Part shown: piece after piece, positions 40,818 to 52,270 of the stretch
How the letters are laid out: every line of letters starts with the position of its first letter
Position numbering within the stretch: the first letter of the stretch is position 1
From: Boswellia sacra
Taxonomy: Eukaryota; Streptophyta; Magnoliopsida; Sapindales; Burseraceae
Direction of reading: 5' to 3'
DNA: 64,000 nucleotides
Assembly (NCBI GenBank): GCA_013180625.2
Contig: SNVD02009675.1
Span: 186,001-250,000, forward strand
Program-made: the position numbers and the translations under genes
Notes under the pieces: model-generated
What the model was told of the DNA's origin: nothing
Database searches by the model: none
Seen by the model: the letters and a program-made list of their open reading frames with translations, nothing else

Positions 40818-42106
40818 AGGGGTGTTTATTTTCTTTCACTTATCACTTAAAGTGTTTAGATCTAAATCTTAAAATTTTTGTTTGTTTTTCCATTTAGTAC
40901 TTATTTTAAGTGATAAATCACTTAATTGAAAAAGTGAAAATTTATCACTTTTTCTAATCACTATTGTCTAAATAAGGTGTTAAAAATTTTATGCTATAAA
41001 TATCCTTACTTATTAAAATAATATAAAGTTTATCCGATTTTCTAATCATTAATGAGGTGTTAAAAATTTTATTCCATAAATATCCCTACATATTAAAATA
41101 AAATAAATTTTATCAAATTTTTATTTATGATTATTATTTTAATTTATAAAGAGGTACAATTTTGATATATTTGTGATTGTTTTAGTATTTATTATCAAAT
41201 TGTTATATTATTTATTACTATATTTATAATTACCATATTAAAATATGATAAATATTTTTTATAATTGGCAAACTTTCATTTATTTCTATTAATATTTCAA
41301 ATTGATTAGCTAATAATACGTTGAATAATAACTATTGAAAAATTTGATATCATTTAAATAGCGAGTTTTAAAATAGATAATATAATTGATAGAATTTTAT
41401 TACATATTATAGGGACAATTTTATTGAAACTTCAAAAGTTATTTATTAGATTGCTAAGGACATTTTATTTTTTTAATAGTATAAATTTAAAGTAAAAAAT
41501 TAATATTTAATATTGTCAGTTAAAAGATCATATTAATTTTTTTCTTTTTAAGTTTATTAAATGGAAAACACTTTAATTAATAGGATTATTCTTCTATGAT
41601 TCAAATTATAATCCTCAAAATATAATGAATAAAATACTACTCTTACAATTTTTTTTATAGAAATTGATATCGCTTAAACTTGATCTAATTGGAGGAATGA
41701 ATTTTAAAAATTGATAATATTAATGATATAGTAGTTATACAATAATATCATATGAGTTTATATAATATAATATTAACTATTTAAATGAAAAAGAATTTTT
41801 ATTTAATTTTAGTTAATAATTATTTTTTAAAGGTTGTAAGAAATATAATATTAATTATTTAAATGAAAAAGAATTTTGATTTAATTTTATTAACTATTTA
41901 ATTTTTAAATGATTGTATAAATATAAATATAAACATTTTACATTTTAATAAGGGTAAAAAAGTCACATTAAAGGTAAAATATTCTCTTTCCACTTTTTTT
42001 AAGTGGCATCTAAAAAAACAAATAAATATCCTATTAAGTGATGTAAATTAAATTCTAAAAAGTGTTTAGATCTAAAAAGTATTAAGTGATTGAAACAAAC
42101 ACCACC
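40818..42106. mobile_element. PIF/Harbinger-type non-autonomous element (only in unit B)
   Basis: Terminal inverted repeats AGGGGTGTTTATTTTC and the inverse of GAAACAAACACCACC, extending imperfectly through TCACTTA and TTTAGATCTAAA. They are flanked by TAA on both sides (40815-40817, 42107-42109). Unit A preserves the empty site (GGGAGACTAGTTTTC near 37430). The interior is very AT-rich with no transposase. The TAA/TTA duplication and GGG-GTGTTT ends fit the Tourist/PIF/Harbinger group. Confidence 0.75.
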
Positions 42107-42605
42107 TAAGTTTCTAAAGTTACTGACTGGTAGTTGGACAGCTTTATGGCCAGTGAAACTAATAGTTGTTGATCGTCCTTCATCTTCTCCAGGAAGCTTG
42201 AGTAGCTCCCACGGTGAGCACAGAAACCAAGCAACTAGTGGTGATGGTAAGGCACGTTGATGACTGAAAAATAGAGTAAACAAGGTCAGAGGTTCCCGTT
42301 TCTCTCTGGCCCCCAAATTACTAAAGAGGTCACTGTTTTGTGAGAGATCAGGGAAAAAATGAGTGTTTATGTATGGATTTTATGAGAGAAGCTTTGTTCA
42401 TTGGCTTTATGGAATATTAAATATGAGAGAGTGTACAGGAGAGAACAAAACCCTAAAGAATCTTTATGGCTGCTAAAGAGAGAAGAATCATAAAATCCCT
42501 TTATTTTTGGCATTTTTTCCTTGTATAAGTACTCCCAAGCTCGACTTAAATCTTAACCGTCCATTGCTTGTGAACATGATCTCAATGAACCAAGTGGATT
42601 TCAAG

Positions 42606-43396
42606 CAAGGGTGTTCGTCAGTTTAGATCCAGTGGATTTAGCTAATAACCAATCCAATCCAATATTAGTCGGTTTAGAGATTTTTCAATCCAATAAAAAA
42701 TTGAAATATAATCCAATCTGATTTTATAGAAAGCATCATCTAGTTGACCCGATCTGATTCGATCTAGTCCATAAAAATATAAATCGATCAAAACTCAAAA
42801 AACCTAAAAAAAATCCAATCATACTATTAAAACCACAATTCAATGTGATATGATGATAAATATCATATATGATAATATACTGACGTAATTTAAATATGAG
42901 TGGTAGCTCATAATATAAGACATAAAATTTCATTTTTAAATTAATTAAAGCGCCTAAATAAAAATAATAATAAATATTTAACTCATTTCAATACACATAT
43001 TGCAATTTTAAATAAATTTATAGGACTCCAACAAGCCATGCGTAATATGAAGTAATTTATTTCTTACATTAACATTAACACCCATGCGTATTATAGAAAT
43101 TGTGTATTTTTTAATTACTTAATTTAGGATTAAACATATTTTATTATATTAAAATTATAATGGGCTGGTCACTTTTATTTTTTAGACATTACATATTTTT
43201 TCTTATTACCTTTTATTGAATTTGATTTGTTTATGCTGAATCTTTATAATAGGATCCATAATACGATCCAATTGATTCGGTTTTTAAAATCATAATTCAA
43301 TCCAATATTCCAATTAACCAAAACCAATCAAAATTAGATTGTTTTGAATTAAATCGGTCAGTTTGAGTGGATTAGTTTGGATCTTGAATACCGTTA
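42606..43396. mobile_element. hAT-type MITE with CCAAT-rich subterminal repeats (unit B copy)
   Basis: Duplicate of the 37954-38732 element: left flank ATTTCAAG (42598-42605), start CAAGGGTGTTC. The right end has decayed to GAATACCGTTA, followed by ATGCTAAG. Same subterminal repeats, no coding capacity. Confidence 0.65.
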
Positions 43397-44036
43397 ATGC
43401 TAAGAATATTCTTTGATGTCATGAAACCCTAATTTTGAGATAATATGAGACTACCACTCGGCAAGCCAATCATGAGTCCCTCGTTCATCTACAAATTATA
43501 GAGTTGAACAGCCGTGGCACAGTAAGGTACCAGTCAGTCCAGCTAGTTGTTCCTTCCATATGCTTTCATCCTTCCATCTTTAGAGACTTGGCTTAGGCGT
43601 TGGTTTTAATGGTGAGGACATTTCGGATTTTTGACAAGAGGTCTAAAAAACCCATTTACATTTCTCATGGCCAATTTTAATAAAATATATATCAAGTTTT
43701 GGATAAGGATGCTTTCGATTTCAATTTTCTTTTTTATTTGTGTCTTTTTACGTAAAGCAACATCTTAGGGGCTGCATGCAACTCCATGGCCCATGCCAGT
43801 GTTGACCAGTACTAGATTTGTCCAATACGTAAATTTCTGCGTCTAATTAAACTACTAAAACAAAAAACTGAACTTTTATAAAATAAATTATTTCATTATT
43901 CGAGTCTTTTTAACTTATTTTCATTAATTATCAATCATACTTGTAGAATTTGTCGATGCGAAAACTATATCACAAAAAAAAGAAATACTGATTCTTATAA
44001 ATAATATCTCTTACGCAGGATAAATGTTCACCGATA

Positions 44037-44918
44037 ATGGCTTCTCTACAAAATCCAAACTTTGAAAGCCAAACCCTTGCTAAGATCCTCATAGCCCGGA
44101 TCATGCGAATCCATGCTAGCTTATCCAAGCTCGAATCTCTGAGGCCTTCAAAGCAAGTCAACAATCTCTTTACTCATCTTGTGAAATTATGTACCTTCCC
44201 TTCATCCATAGACATCAAGTCCTTACCCCAAGAAGTTCAACAAATGCGACGAAGTCTCTTGGTTCTATGTAGCCGTGCCGAAGTCTTATTAGAGCAAGAG
44301 TTTGCAACATCTCTAACCAGATTCCCCCAACCCCTAAACAATCTCCTTCTCTTTCCTTACTGTGGAAATTACGTAAAGCTAGCCAATTTGGTATGCAAAA
44401 TCCTCAAGGATAATGGTTTGGTGCAACCTGGGAAGGTAGCCTTTGTGGGTTCAGGTCCATTGCCTCTTACTTCTGTTATGATGGCATCATATCACATGAA
44501 ATCCACCCACTTCGATAATTTTGATATCGATGAGGCAGCCAATGAGGTAGCCAGGAGAATTGTTGCGTCCGATGCTGAGTTCAATAAGAGGATGAAGTTT
44601 ATAACTTGCGACATAATGGAAGTGAAAGAGAAGCTGGCGAATTATGATTGCATATGTTTGGCCGCAACTCTTCTTGGAACGAGTAATGAAGAGAGAGTCA
44701 ATATTCTCGGCCATATCAAGAAGTATATGAAGGATGGTGGATTTTTGGTTCTGAGAAGCGCAAAAGGGAGCCGGGCATTTTTGACTCCTGTTGTGGAAGA
44801 GCACGAATTGTTGGGTTTTGAGGTTCTCTCCATTTACCATCCCATTAATGATGTGATCAATTCTGTTGTATTTGTTCGCAAGCCGATCCCTACTTCAGCT
44901 GGTTCAAGTTGCTCCTAA
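44037..44918 (+). CDS. NAS: Nicotianamine synthase (divergent, single exon)
   Basis: A single exon of 293 codons, as is usual for the family. Nicotianamine synthase joins three S-adenosylmethionine molecules into nicotianamine, a cytosolic chelator that carries Fe, Cu, Zn and Ni in phloem and xylem. Visible family blocks: SKLESLRPSKQVNNLF near 29-45, LLLFPYCGNYVKL near 102-114, KVAFVGSGPLPLTS near 132-145 (SAM-binding region), NFDIDEAAN near 160-168, LRSAKGSRAFLTPVV near 239-254 and GFEVLSIYHPINDVINSVV near 260-278. Dicot enzymes are usually about 315-325 residues, so this one is a little short. It reads SAKGSRAF where most have SAHGARAF. A TATAAATA box at 43996-44003 is very close to the ATG, and an out-of-frame ATG at 44024 overlaps the start. 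It may be a diverged clade member. Expression in iron deficiency is a family property, not shown here. Confidence 0.92.
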   Translation: MASLQNPNFESQTLAKILIARIMRIHASLSKLESLRPSKQVNNLFTHLVKLCTFPSSIDIKSLPQEVQQMRRSLLVLCSRAEVLLEQEFATSLTRFPQPLNNLLLFPYCGNYVKLANLVCKILKDNGLVQPGKVAFVGSGPLPLTSVMMASYHMKSTHFDNFDIDEAANEVARRIVASDAEFNKRMKFITCDIMEVKEKLANYDCICLAATLLGTSNEERVNILGHIKKYMKDGGFLVLRSAKGSRAFLTPVVEEHELLGFEVLSIYHPINDVINSVVFVRKPIPTSAGSSCS

Positions 44919-45552
44919 TCGATGAAGACTTATTCCTGTAGCTAGCTAGACTTGTTTGTTCTAGCTAGATTACAAAGGGTCGTATTAGTGTGCGTATATA
45001 TATTAATCCTTCTTTGCAGGATGATGATCTTGAATCTTGATCAAGTTACTCATCACTGTGTTCTCTAGATATTAATTCTCTAGTTGATTTGAGGTTGTAA
45101 TTTGTAACTATAGAAATTAAATGTTTTTTTCTTCTCTAATATATACATAAAATATGCAGTATTTCTTTCTAGTCGATATAGAATTGCATTAGATATGCCT
45201 CAGATGAAAAAGAGAATTAATATTAGTTTATTTCATGAAAGACATTTTTCTTAGTCTATGATCTATTACATGCAGATCAGGTCAGTGATTACTGATTGGA
45301 GCTTCGACTTAATTACCGGGATTCCACGTGCTTTGATAATTATAACTACTAATTAGCTGTTATCATCCCTTAATATATTGAATTATATTGCTAATTCATC
45401 TTAAGTTGTATCAGTAAAGTCAATTAGTGATACTATACTAGTTAAAATAAAATTTTATCACTTAAAGAAATCAAACCCATTTATTAATAAAAAAGCATTA
45501 CTAAAATGGTTGGATTACATATTTAATTAATATTTCTTAATTTTTTTGCAGG
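44919..45552 (+). other. Presumed NAS 3' untranslated region and intergenic DNA
   Basis: T-rich sequence after the TAA at 44916-44918 with several AATAAA-like words. No gene or element is recognisable up to the hAT element. Confidence 0.4.
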
Positions 45553-47183
45553 TATAACACTAGGGATGGCAATGGGGCGGGGCGGGTCCGGGGCGGCCGG
45601 TACCCAGCCCTGCCCCGTTCAATTAATTTTTGCCCCGCCCCGCCCTATTGCCTAGTAAGGGGGCGGGGCGGGGCGGGGCAAAAAAAAATTGAGGGGATCC
45701 AAACCCGCTCCGCCCCTCCCCTAAACGTTTATATTTTTACAATTACATCCCTGTAATATTTATATTTTTTACAATCTCATCTCCATATAATATTTACATA
45801 TTTACGAAATTAACAACTAAAATACATCATTCCATTACAAATCCAAGATTATCAAGTCAAAAACAATTCAACAAACAAAACAATTATAAGTTACCAACAA
45901 GTACATGACTACAACAATAATAAACACTATAAGTAAACATACTCATAAAAATAAAAGCATACCAACACAAACATAGAAACAAGTAAATAATGAATACTGT
46001 CAACACTTCAATATAGGTAAACCAACAAGTTCATAGCACACATTAACTTCTTATATCTAACACTCCAATGAAACATTCTCACAATCACAAACATGTCATT
46101 GAACTTCCTCATTCATCATCCACTGTTTCCCCTCCAACCATCTCTTCTTGAGGAATTATACCTAAAAACATAATAAGTAAATTAATAATTAGATAAAAAA
46201 ATTAAATAAATAATAATAATAGTCAATAAGATAAACTTAATATTATTAAGAAAGTGAAGCATGCATTACAAAATATTATAGAAACTTCATGCACTTAGTT
46301 TAGCTTGGCTATCTGCTAGTTGTCATAAAATGTGGTTCTTTGTTATGTGATTTAACTGTTATGAAACTGTTATGTACTGGTAATAAGCCACTGACTCACT
46401 TGTTGGTGATTCCTATTTTCATAACTTCATGCACCCATTTTTTTTTTTAATTCGTGATTCCTATTTTCAATTTTATGATACTGTTATGTACAGACTCACT
46501 TGTTGCAAGTTCTCAATCCATAGTTGTCCAATGAAATTGAAAAGTAGACAAGTATTGGATGCAGCAATGGAAGCACTGATAGATATGAGGTGCTTAATCA
46601 TTAAAGCAAAGCATAAACAATGCAACAATCATATTAAAAAATATGAAGAAATATAGCATCATTAAAGCAAAGCATAAACAATGCAATTATCGGAGCTACT
46701 TTGGAAGAAGCTCATTATCAATTTCGGAGTTACATGAATATTAATACTAATGACCGATTTGCCAAATTAGCACTAGGATTCATATGTAGAATTAAATCTC
46801 TCAAGTTAGAGCCATCAGTGACAAAAACCTCAATATTAATATAAATATACAATAGATCACAAATATCCTCCATACATACATTGCATAACAAATTTGACTC
46901 GTTTCTCCACTAAAAACCACTAATCTAATCATGTTACCTAAGCTGATAACATGAATATAAAATCTATATACACTTGAAAGGGAAAGCAAATCAAGATCGG
47001 CATCGCCGCCACGGGACTTCTATGGCTAGATCTGTGCCTGGCGTGAAGCTGGTGCCTACCATCTTTGAAAAAGTTTCAGACTTCATTCCCCATCACTTTG
47101 ATAGTTACGATTATGTGCGATGAAAAGGAGAAGAAACAAATAAGCTATGTGAAAAAAACCATTTCGTCCACAGCATTAATTTT

Positions 47184-47312
47184 TATTACCATTACCACCC
47201 ACACACAACAACATCCACACAAGCAGAGTACCATTACCACCCACACACACAACAACATCCACGCAAGCAGAGTACCATTACCACCCACACACAACAACAT
47301 CCACACAAGCAG
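47184..47312. repeat. Minisatellite, about 42-bp unit, three copies
   Basis: CCATTACCACCCACACACAA, then CAACATCCAC and AAGCAGAGTA, repeated three times with small changes. It lies inside the long hAT element. Confidence 0.8.
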
Positions 47313-47578
47313 AGGCCCATTTCCATTTTCGTAAAAACCATCAACACGATAGGAGTTGTATCAGCAAGTTCAAACAATTACAAAACCATTACAGAATTAA
47401 TTACTAAATTTGGTGATTGTAAATAATAAAATCTATTACCGATGCTGGAACTGTTGCAGCCGTGGAAGTGAGCTGGCCGAAAGAGAGGAGGCTGGAACTG
47501 GTGGAGCCGCGGCGGAGTGGCTGTGCGAGAGCGGAGCTGTGGAGGGGTCGATCTCGCTGTGCGAGTGCGACAAATAGG

Positions 47579-47757
47579 CTGTGCGAGAGCGAAACTGCGG
47601 CGGAGTGGCTGTGCGAGAGCGGAGCTACGGCGGAGTGGCTGTGGGAGAGTGGATCTGCGGTGGAGTGGCTGTGCGAGAGCGGAGCTGCGACGGAGTGGCT
47701 GTGGGAGAGTGGATCTGCGGCGGAGTGGCTGTGCAAGAGCGGAGCTGCGACGGAGTC
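47579..47757. repeat. 30-bp minisatellite with alternating 60-bp higher order
   Basis: Six units of 30 bp (GGCGGAGTGGCTGTGCGAGA continuing GCGGAGCTGC) alternate between a GCGAGAGCGGAGC form and a GGGAGAGTGGATC form, giving a 60-bp period. Because 30 is divisible by three, frames stay open on both strands (ten-residue repeats such as PLRRSSALAQ). This explains the long open frames here. I do not count them as genes. Confidence 0.85.
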
Positions 47758-48258
47758 GATCTTGTTGTGATGCGGAGCAGATGAGAACGCGAGAACAGAG
47801 CTCCGGATGAGGGTCGAAAGCAGTCTCTGAGGGCAGAGATGCTGCGGAGGAGGGCCGATCGACCGAGAGAGCCGACGAGAGAGAGAGACAGAGAGGATAG
47901 AGGAGAGGGGCGTTTGGGTGAGTTAGGGTTAGGGAAAAATTTTTTTTCTTTATATAGGTTAGCAAAATTTTCAGGATATCCTAATATATCCAAACGTGTC
48001 ACAATCACCCCTAATAATATCGTTTAAGTCCTAATATTTTATTTTTTATCATATATGCTCTTATACTGTGGGGGGCGGGGCGGGTCGAACGGGCCTAAGT
48101 GCTAGACCCGGACCCTGACCCGCCCCGTCCGGGGCAGATTTATTTTGCCCCAGATCCGCCCCAAAACAGTTTTGGGGCGGGTCCTGCCCCGACCCATTTG
48201 TCCGGGGCAAACCGGGGCCCCGTACCCGACGGGGCAAATTGCCATCCCTATATGACAC

Positions 48259-49575
48259 ATAAACTAAGGTCACTTTATTATAAAAATATTTTTATATTAT
48301 TTGTCATAACCAATTGAGTTATTACTCTAATCATGATCGCGACTACTCGCAATTTAAAAATATATTTTAAATATTAACATCTAAAATTTTCACTTATATT
48401 TGTCATGCTCATATGAAACTATAAGGTTGCGCCATTCTCCATGCGTTAAATTAAGGACTTAATTAAATTAATTTTTGGAGCAAGCATGAAGTTTTCCACA
48501 CACATAGTGAAAGGCTCATACAAGCACTTATCAACCCAAGTTCTACTTTGTTGGCTTGCTGGATGATAAAATAATAAGCATAGAGGAACTATCAACACAA
48601 ATTTAATTTCTATTAAAATAACGAATTTAGAAAGTATTTTATTTCTGTCTTATTTAAAACAAGGGTATGCTTGTAATTGTCACTCATATTATACATATAA
48701 ATATGAGTTTGTTACTTATTTAAAACAAAGGTATGATTTAGAGACAAGGATCCCCTCTTCATCTCATTTTTACCTCATTTTTTAAATAAAGGTGTGATTG
48801 ATAATTATATATATCTTAATCATCCATTAACATGAAAATCAATGTATCAATAGATCCTTAAAACCTGAGGCAGATTTAGGTAAGTAGGAGATCCTAGTTC
48901 ATGATGTAGCCATTGTTACTCATATTATACATATAAACTTTTGGATACCATTAATATTACTAATATTATACATATAAGCTTTAGATTAAAGAATAGTTAT
49001 AAAAATCAATTAAATAAATAATAACAAAAGATTCAATAATGAAAGAATGCACTGCAATTTTTATATAAAATTTCTTACTCATAAAACATACAACAAAAAA
49101 TAATGCAATACAATTAATACCATATATCCAATGTATATCCTAAGGTGTGTGCATAAAAGTTAAATTACGATATTCCATAGGCAATCTTATTAGCTAGCTA
49201 ATATAAACATGCTATGAATCTATAAATACTATAAATAACAATCATAATCTATCGAAAATACAACAAACACAAGCTTTTTTTGTTTGTTTATCCTGTACGA
49301 CCCATCTTTCTTTGTCTATTAGAATAGATGCATGACATTACCATTTGCACAAGGTGAATCCAATATGTCACCTCACTTTATATGCATGTCAAATGGGTCA
49401 TATAATTAAAATTGTATAACTTTAAATAAAAAGTTGTTCTATTCAACCCCCAACTCTAAATATATCTATTTAAAAATTTTAAACCCTCTATATTTATCTC
49501 ATTAGACCCCATTTAGTTCCTAAAATACCCTTTCCATCTAATAAGCTTCTAAGATGTCTTGATCAAAACCGAACT
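48259..49575. other. AT-rich intergenic DNA
   Basis: No gene or defined element seen. ATTATACATATAAATATGAG-like words recur between 48690 and 48980 without a clear period. Confidence 0.4.
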
Positions 49576-49866
49576 TCAATATGACCTATCTCTGATTCTA
49601 TGCAGTAGTTGGAAATAACTCTCACGTGATTTCTGGTGCTCATCCAAGAACTTCTGGCTCATTGAATAACACAACTCAAGTGTAGGCAAAGTATAAAAAA
49701 GCTCAAGACTCTTTTCATAACTAAAACCAAACCCAAGATCCAAGCACCCTTTCAACTCATCAAGATCCTCATCAGTCAAGCTCTTTGTCCGCTTCAAATC
49801 ATCCCCAGAATCCATCTCCACATACCCTTGAAGCAAGATTTGATTTTTCTTCTTGTTCGTCAACAA
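49576..49866 (-). pseudogene. DUF1685-like fragment
   Basis: The minus-strand frame contains KRTKSLTDEDLDELKGCLDL followed by GFGFSYE and, further on, LPTLELCYSMSQKF. This is the conserved core of the plant DUF1685 family, whose function is unknown. The first in-frame ATG is at 49815 (79 codons). The family's usual C-terminal block (a WAQAVACTV-like helix) is absent: the frame ends in HRIRDRSY and no later exon is apparent. A PIF/Harbinger-type element begins 122 bp upstream and may have cut off the promoter. It could be a short functional gene, but I favour a truncated remnant. Confidence 0.55.
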
Positions 49867-49987
49867 ATCATCCTTCTTGTTGATGTTATTGCTTTGTTAG
49901 GATGAATAGTCTTCAGTTTCCCAATCCAACCCAGTTGAAGTTATGGTCAGAGCTTTGAGTTTTCAGGGATTCAGCTAGTGATTTTAA

Positions 49988-51112
49988 GGTGTCGTTTGGT
50001 ATAGGGGCAGGAATCTTGGGAATAGGAATCAAATTACCAAGAAAATGATTATGGGATATGTGATGTCTAGGAAACTAATATTTCTATATTTGGTTGCCCA
50101 TAGAAATCTTGTTTTTTATTACTGTGAGAATCAAATTACTGTGTTTGATTTTACACAGGAATATACTAATTATGAATAAACTTTATAATTTAAATTTTTT
50201 TAATATGTGAAAAACACTTATTTTTATTTTTCATATTACAGTGTGAAATAAAAAATTTAAAATAAAAATTTGAAGATTATTCTAGCATGTTAATTTTGAA
50301 GATTTTCAATTTATTATATATATTATTATAAATTCTATATTTAAAAAAATAAAAATACATTTTTTCATCGTTTTTCATTTTTCTTGCATGAGAAACACTT
50401 TCCAAAAACATGTTTTTTTCTTCTTCTTTTTTTTCCTCTCGTTTTCTTCTTCCTCTGTATTCTCCTTTTTCTTCCCCGCCTTGTCACCCCTCATTGTCAA
50501 CCAATGGCACCCCTCATCATCACCAACTAGCAGCACCTCTTATCATCGCTGCCTCATTATTGCCATCGTCAACCAGCAGTATGTCTTAGTTCTTCCCCTC
50601 TTTGTCACTGCCATCGCCGACCACCACCATCCTTGACGACCCCGCCAACACCCTTGGCCACCACCACCAAATCCAGTGATCTTCCGTCCAGAATCGAAAC
50701 AAACCCAATAATCACAATGGTTTAAATTTTTTTGAATTTATGTTTATTTTTATTTGATTTTGATGGGTTTTGAGTTTAAGAATTAGAGTTATGTTGATGT
50801 TGAAATGGGATTTTGGGAGAGAAGGGAAGAAGGGCTTGTCGATGATGATGTACTGATTTTGTAAATGGGATTTGTTTCTAGGTGTTGATTTGTCACGGTG
50901 AAGGTGCAACAGAGATAAGATTAGGATTCTAAGTAATCTGAAGCTCAAAGGATGAAAGGGTTTCAAATTACCCTTTTTGGCAGTCATTTGAACCCCATGG
51001 GAATCTAAATTCCATAGTTTAAAAAAAAAAAAAACAACTTGGGCATACCAAACAAGGAGTGGTTTTCAATTTTCCATTCCCTAGATTCCTATACCCCATA
51101 CCAAATCCCCCA
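49988..51112. mobile_element. PIF/Harbinger-type non-autonomous element
   Basis: GGTGTCGTTTGGTATAGGGG at the left and the inverse of CCCCATACCAAATCCCCCA at the right form imperfect terminal inverted repeats that continue through AGGAATC and GGGAAT. TAA flanks both ends (49985-49987 and 51113-51115). The interior has a CT-rich tract (50405-50475) and a more GC-balanced block near 50480-50700 that may be captured host sequence. There is no transposase. Confidence 0.7.
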
Positions 51113-51139
51113 TAAGGTTAAGGTTTGAGTTTCACGGTA

Positions 51140-51620
51140 GTATAAAAGGATAGAGGTTGCCTTTGGAACTACCAAATGGTTGCTTTACTTGCATGAAGAA
51201 CGCAGCAACCAGATTATACATTATCAAGCCTAAAAAAAATCCTTCTGGATGACTCTCTCACAGTAAGGATTTATGATTTTGGATTGGCCAAGCCTTTGAA
51301 GATAGACCAAACGCACACCACATTAGGGATAAAGGGAACCAAAGGGTATATGTGGCACCTGAATAGTTCAAAAACGTGCCCATGCAAAGTTGATGTTTAC
51401 AGCTTTGGAATTTTGTTGCTTGAGATTGTTTGTTGCAAGAGAAACTTTGAGGAGGCTGCCAAGGAAGAATGTCAAATGGTACTTGTGGATCAGACAGATG
51501 ATTGTTTATTGAAGAGAAATTGGAGTTGTTAGTGGAGAATGATAAAGAGTGTAGAGAAGTTTGTGATGATTGCATTATGGTGCATACAGGAGGATCCATT
51601 ACGTCAAATATAAAGCTTTA
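51140..51620 (+). pseudogene. Receptor-like kinase fragment (G-type lectin RLK kinase domain)
   Basis: In broken frames the plus strand reads WLLYLHEERSNQIIH, ILLDDSLTVRIYDFGLAKPL, DQTHTTLGIKGTKGY, then (other frame) VAPE and a stop, KVDVYSFGILLLEIVCCKRN, EKLELLVENDKE and KFVMIALWCIQEDPLR. These are kinase subdomains VI to XI in the order of LecRK/RLK1-type receptor kinases. The catalytic-loop HCD region is damaged by a small deletion. At least three further frameshifts or stops follow. The extracellular, membrane and N-lobe parts are missing. It cannot encode an active kinase. Confidence 0.85.
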
Positions 51621-52270
51621 AAGGCCTATTACTGAAGCGGAAAGGAAGGTGAAACTTGTTGTGTTTAGAATTTTTTTTTCCTTTTTAACAAATTTAATAT
51701 AAGGAAAAAATTGTAAAAAAAAAGTCAAAATAAAAGTGAGGGTTGAATAGAATAACTTTGAAATAAATTAAACACAACATAAAATCAAAATGTAAAATAT
51801 AAGTATAAAACTAAATGATCACTATAGTAGCACGACCAGTATAACTTTTAAATATAGAGTATATATATTAAAAAATTTTGGTCAGTTAAGTCTTGCATAC
51901 TTCTACGATTGGCAAGTTTCTTGACAGTTTGCAATATACTTTGGGTCGGTGATGACAATTCAAAACTGTAAGCAACCACTCATAATCATTCTACTTGTAT
52001 TTATTTAATAAAAATAAAGATAATTAATTTATTAAATAACATATAACTCCACTATAGGCTCATTATTATTAATTTAAAAAACTGCAACACCATAAAATAT
52101 GCATCATGTCTGGCATTAGAATATAAATAAAATTTAGCTACCCGTTATTCACAAATCATACTCTTTCTTAAAATAAAAATTTTCGTCTTTCTTGTTCTTC
52201 ACAAGTCACAATTAATTCATCCATTCCTCCGACTTCTCTTACTCTTTCTGTGTTGCGTTCTTCTCCTTCA
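51621..52270. other. AT-rich intergenic DNA before the J-domain pseudogene
   Basis: A block near 51911 (ATTGGCAAGTTTCTTG... TTTGCAATATACTTTGGGT) reappears near 59690, about 7.8 kb away. Otherwise nothing assignable. Confidence 0.4.

Larger units (their letters stand above)
39597..44234 (+). repeat. Tandem duplication, unit B (4638 bp with insertion)
   Basis: Second copy of the 3.38-kb unit. It differs mainly by a 1.29-kb PIF/Harbinger-type insertion (40818-42106) and small indels. It leads directly into the rest of the intact nicotianamine synthase gene. Confidence 0.85.
45561..48250. mobile_element. Longer GC-rich hAT-type element (2.69 kb)
   Basis: Ends TAGGGATGGCAATGGGG and CAAATTGCCATCCCTA, flanked by TATAACAC (45553-45560) and TATGACAC (48251-48258), seven of eight alike. 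Terminal and subterminal GGGGCGGGG blocks and the adjacent AT core match the 547-bp element upstream of CHR19, so the two are one family. The extra interior contains two minisatellites. On the minus strand near 46110-46165, an acceptor-like TTTTTAG is followed by a short acidic frame (GIIPQEEMVGGETVDDE, stop), which could be the last exon of a lost transposase. No intact transposase remains. Confidence 0.8.

Noticed and set aside
44487..44840. 117-codon minus-strand frame
   Set aside because: Antisense shadow of the nicotianamine synthase gene, with no domain of its own.
47378..47965. 195-codon minus-strand frame and overlapping plus-strand frames
   Set aside because: Their openness comes from the 30-bp minisatellite inside the hAT element. 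The sequence is a simple repeat of about ten residues.
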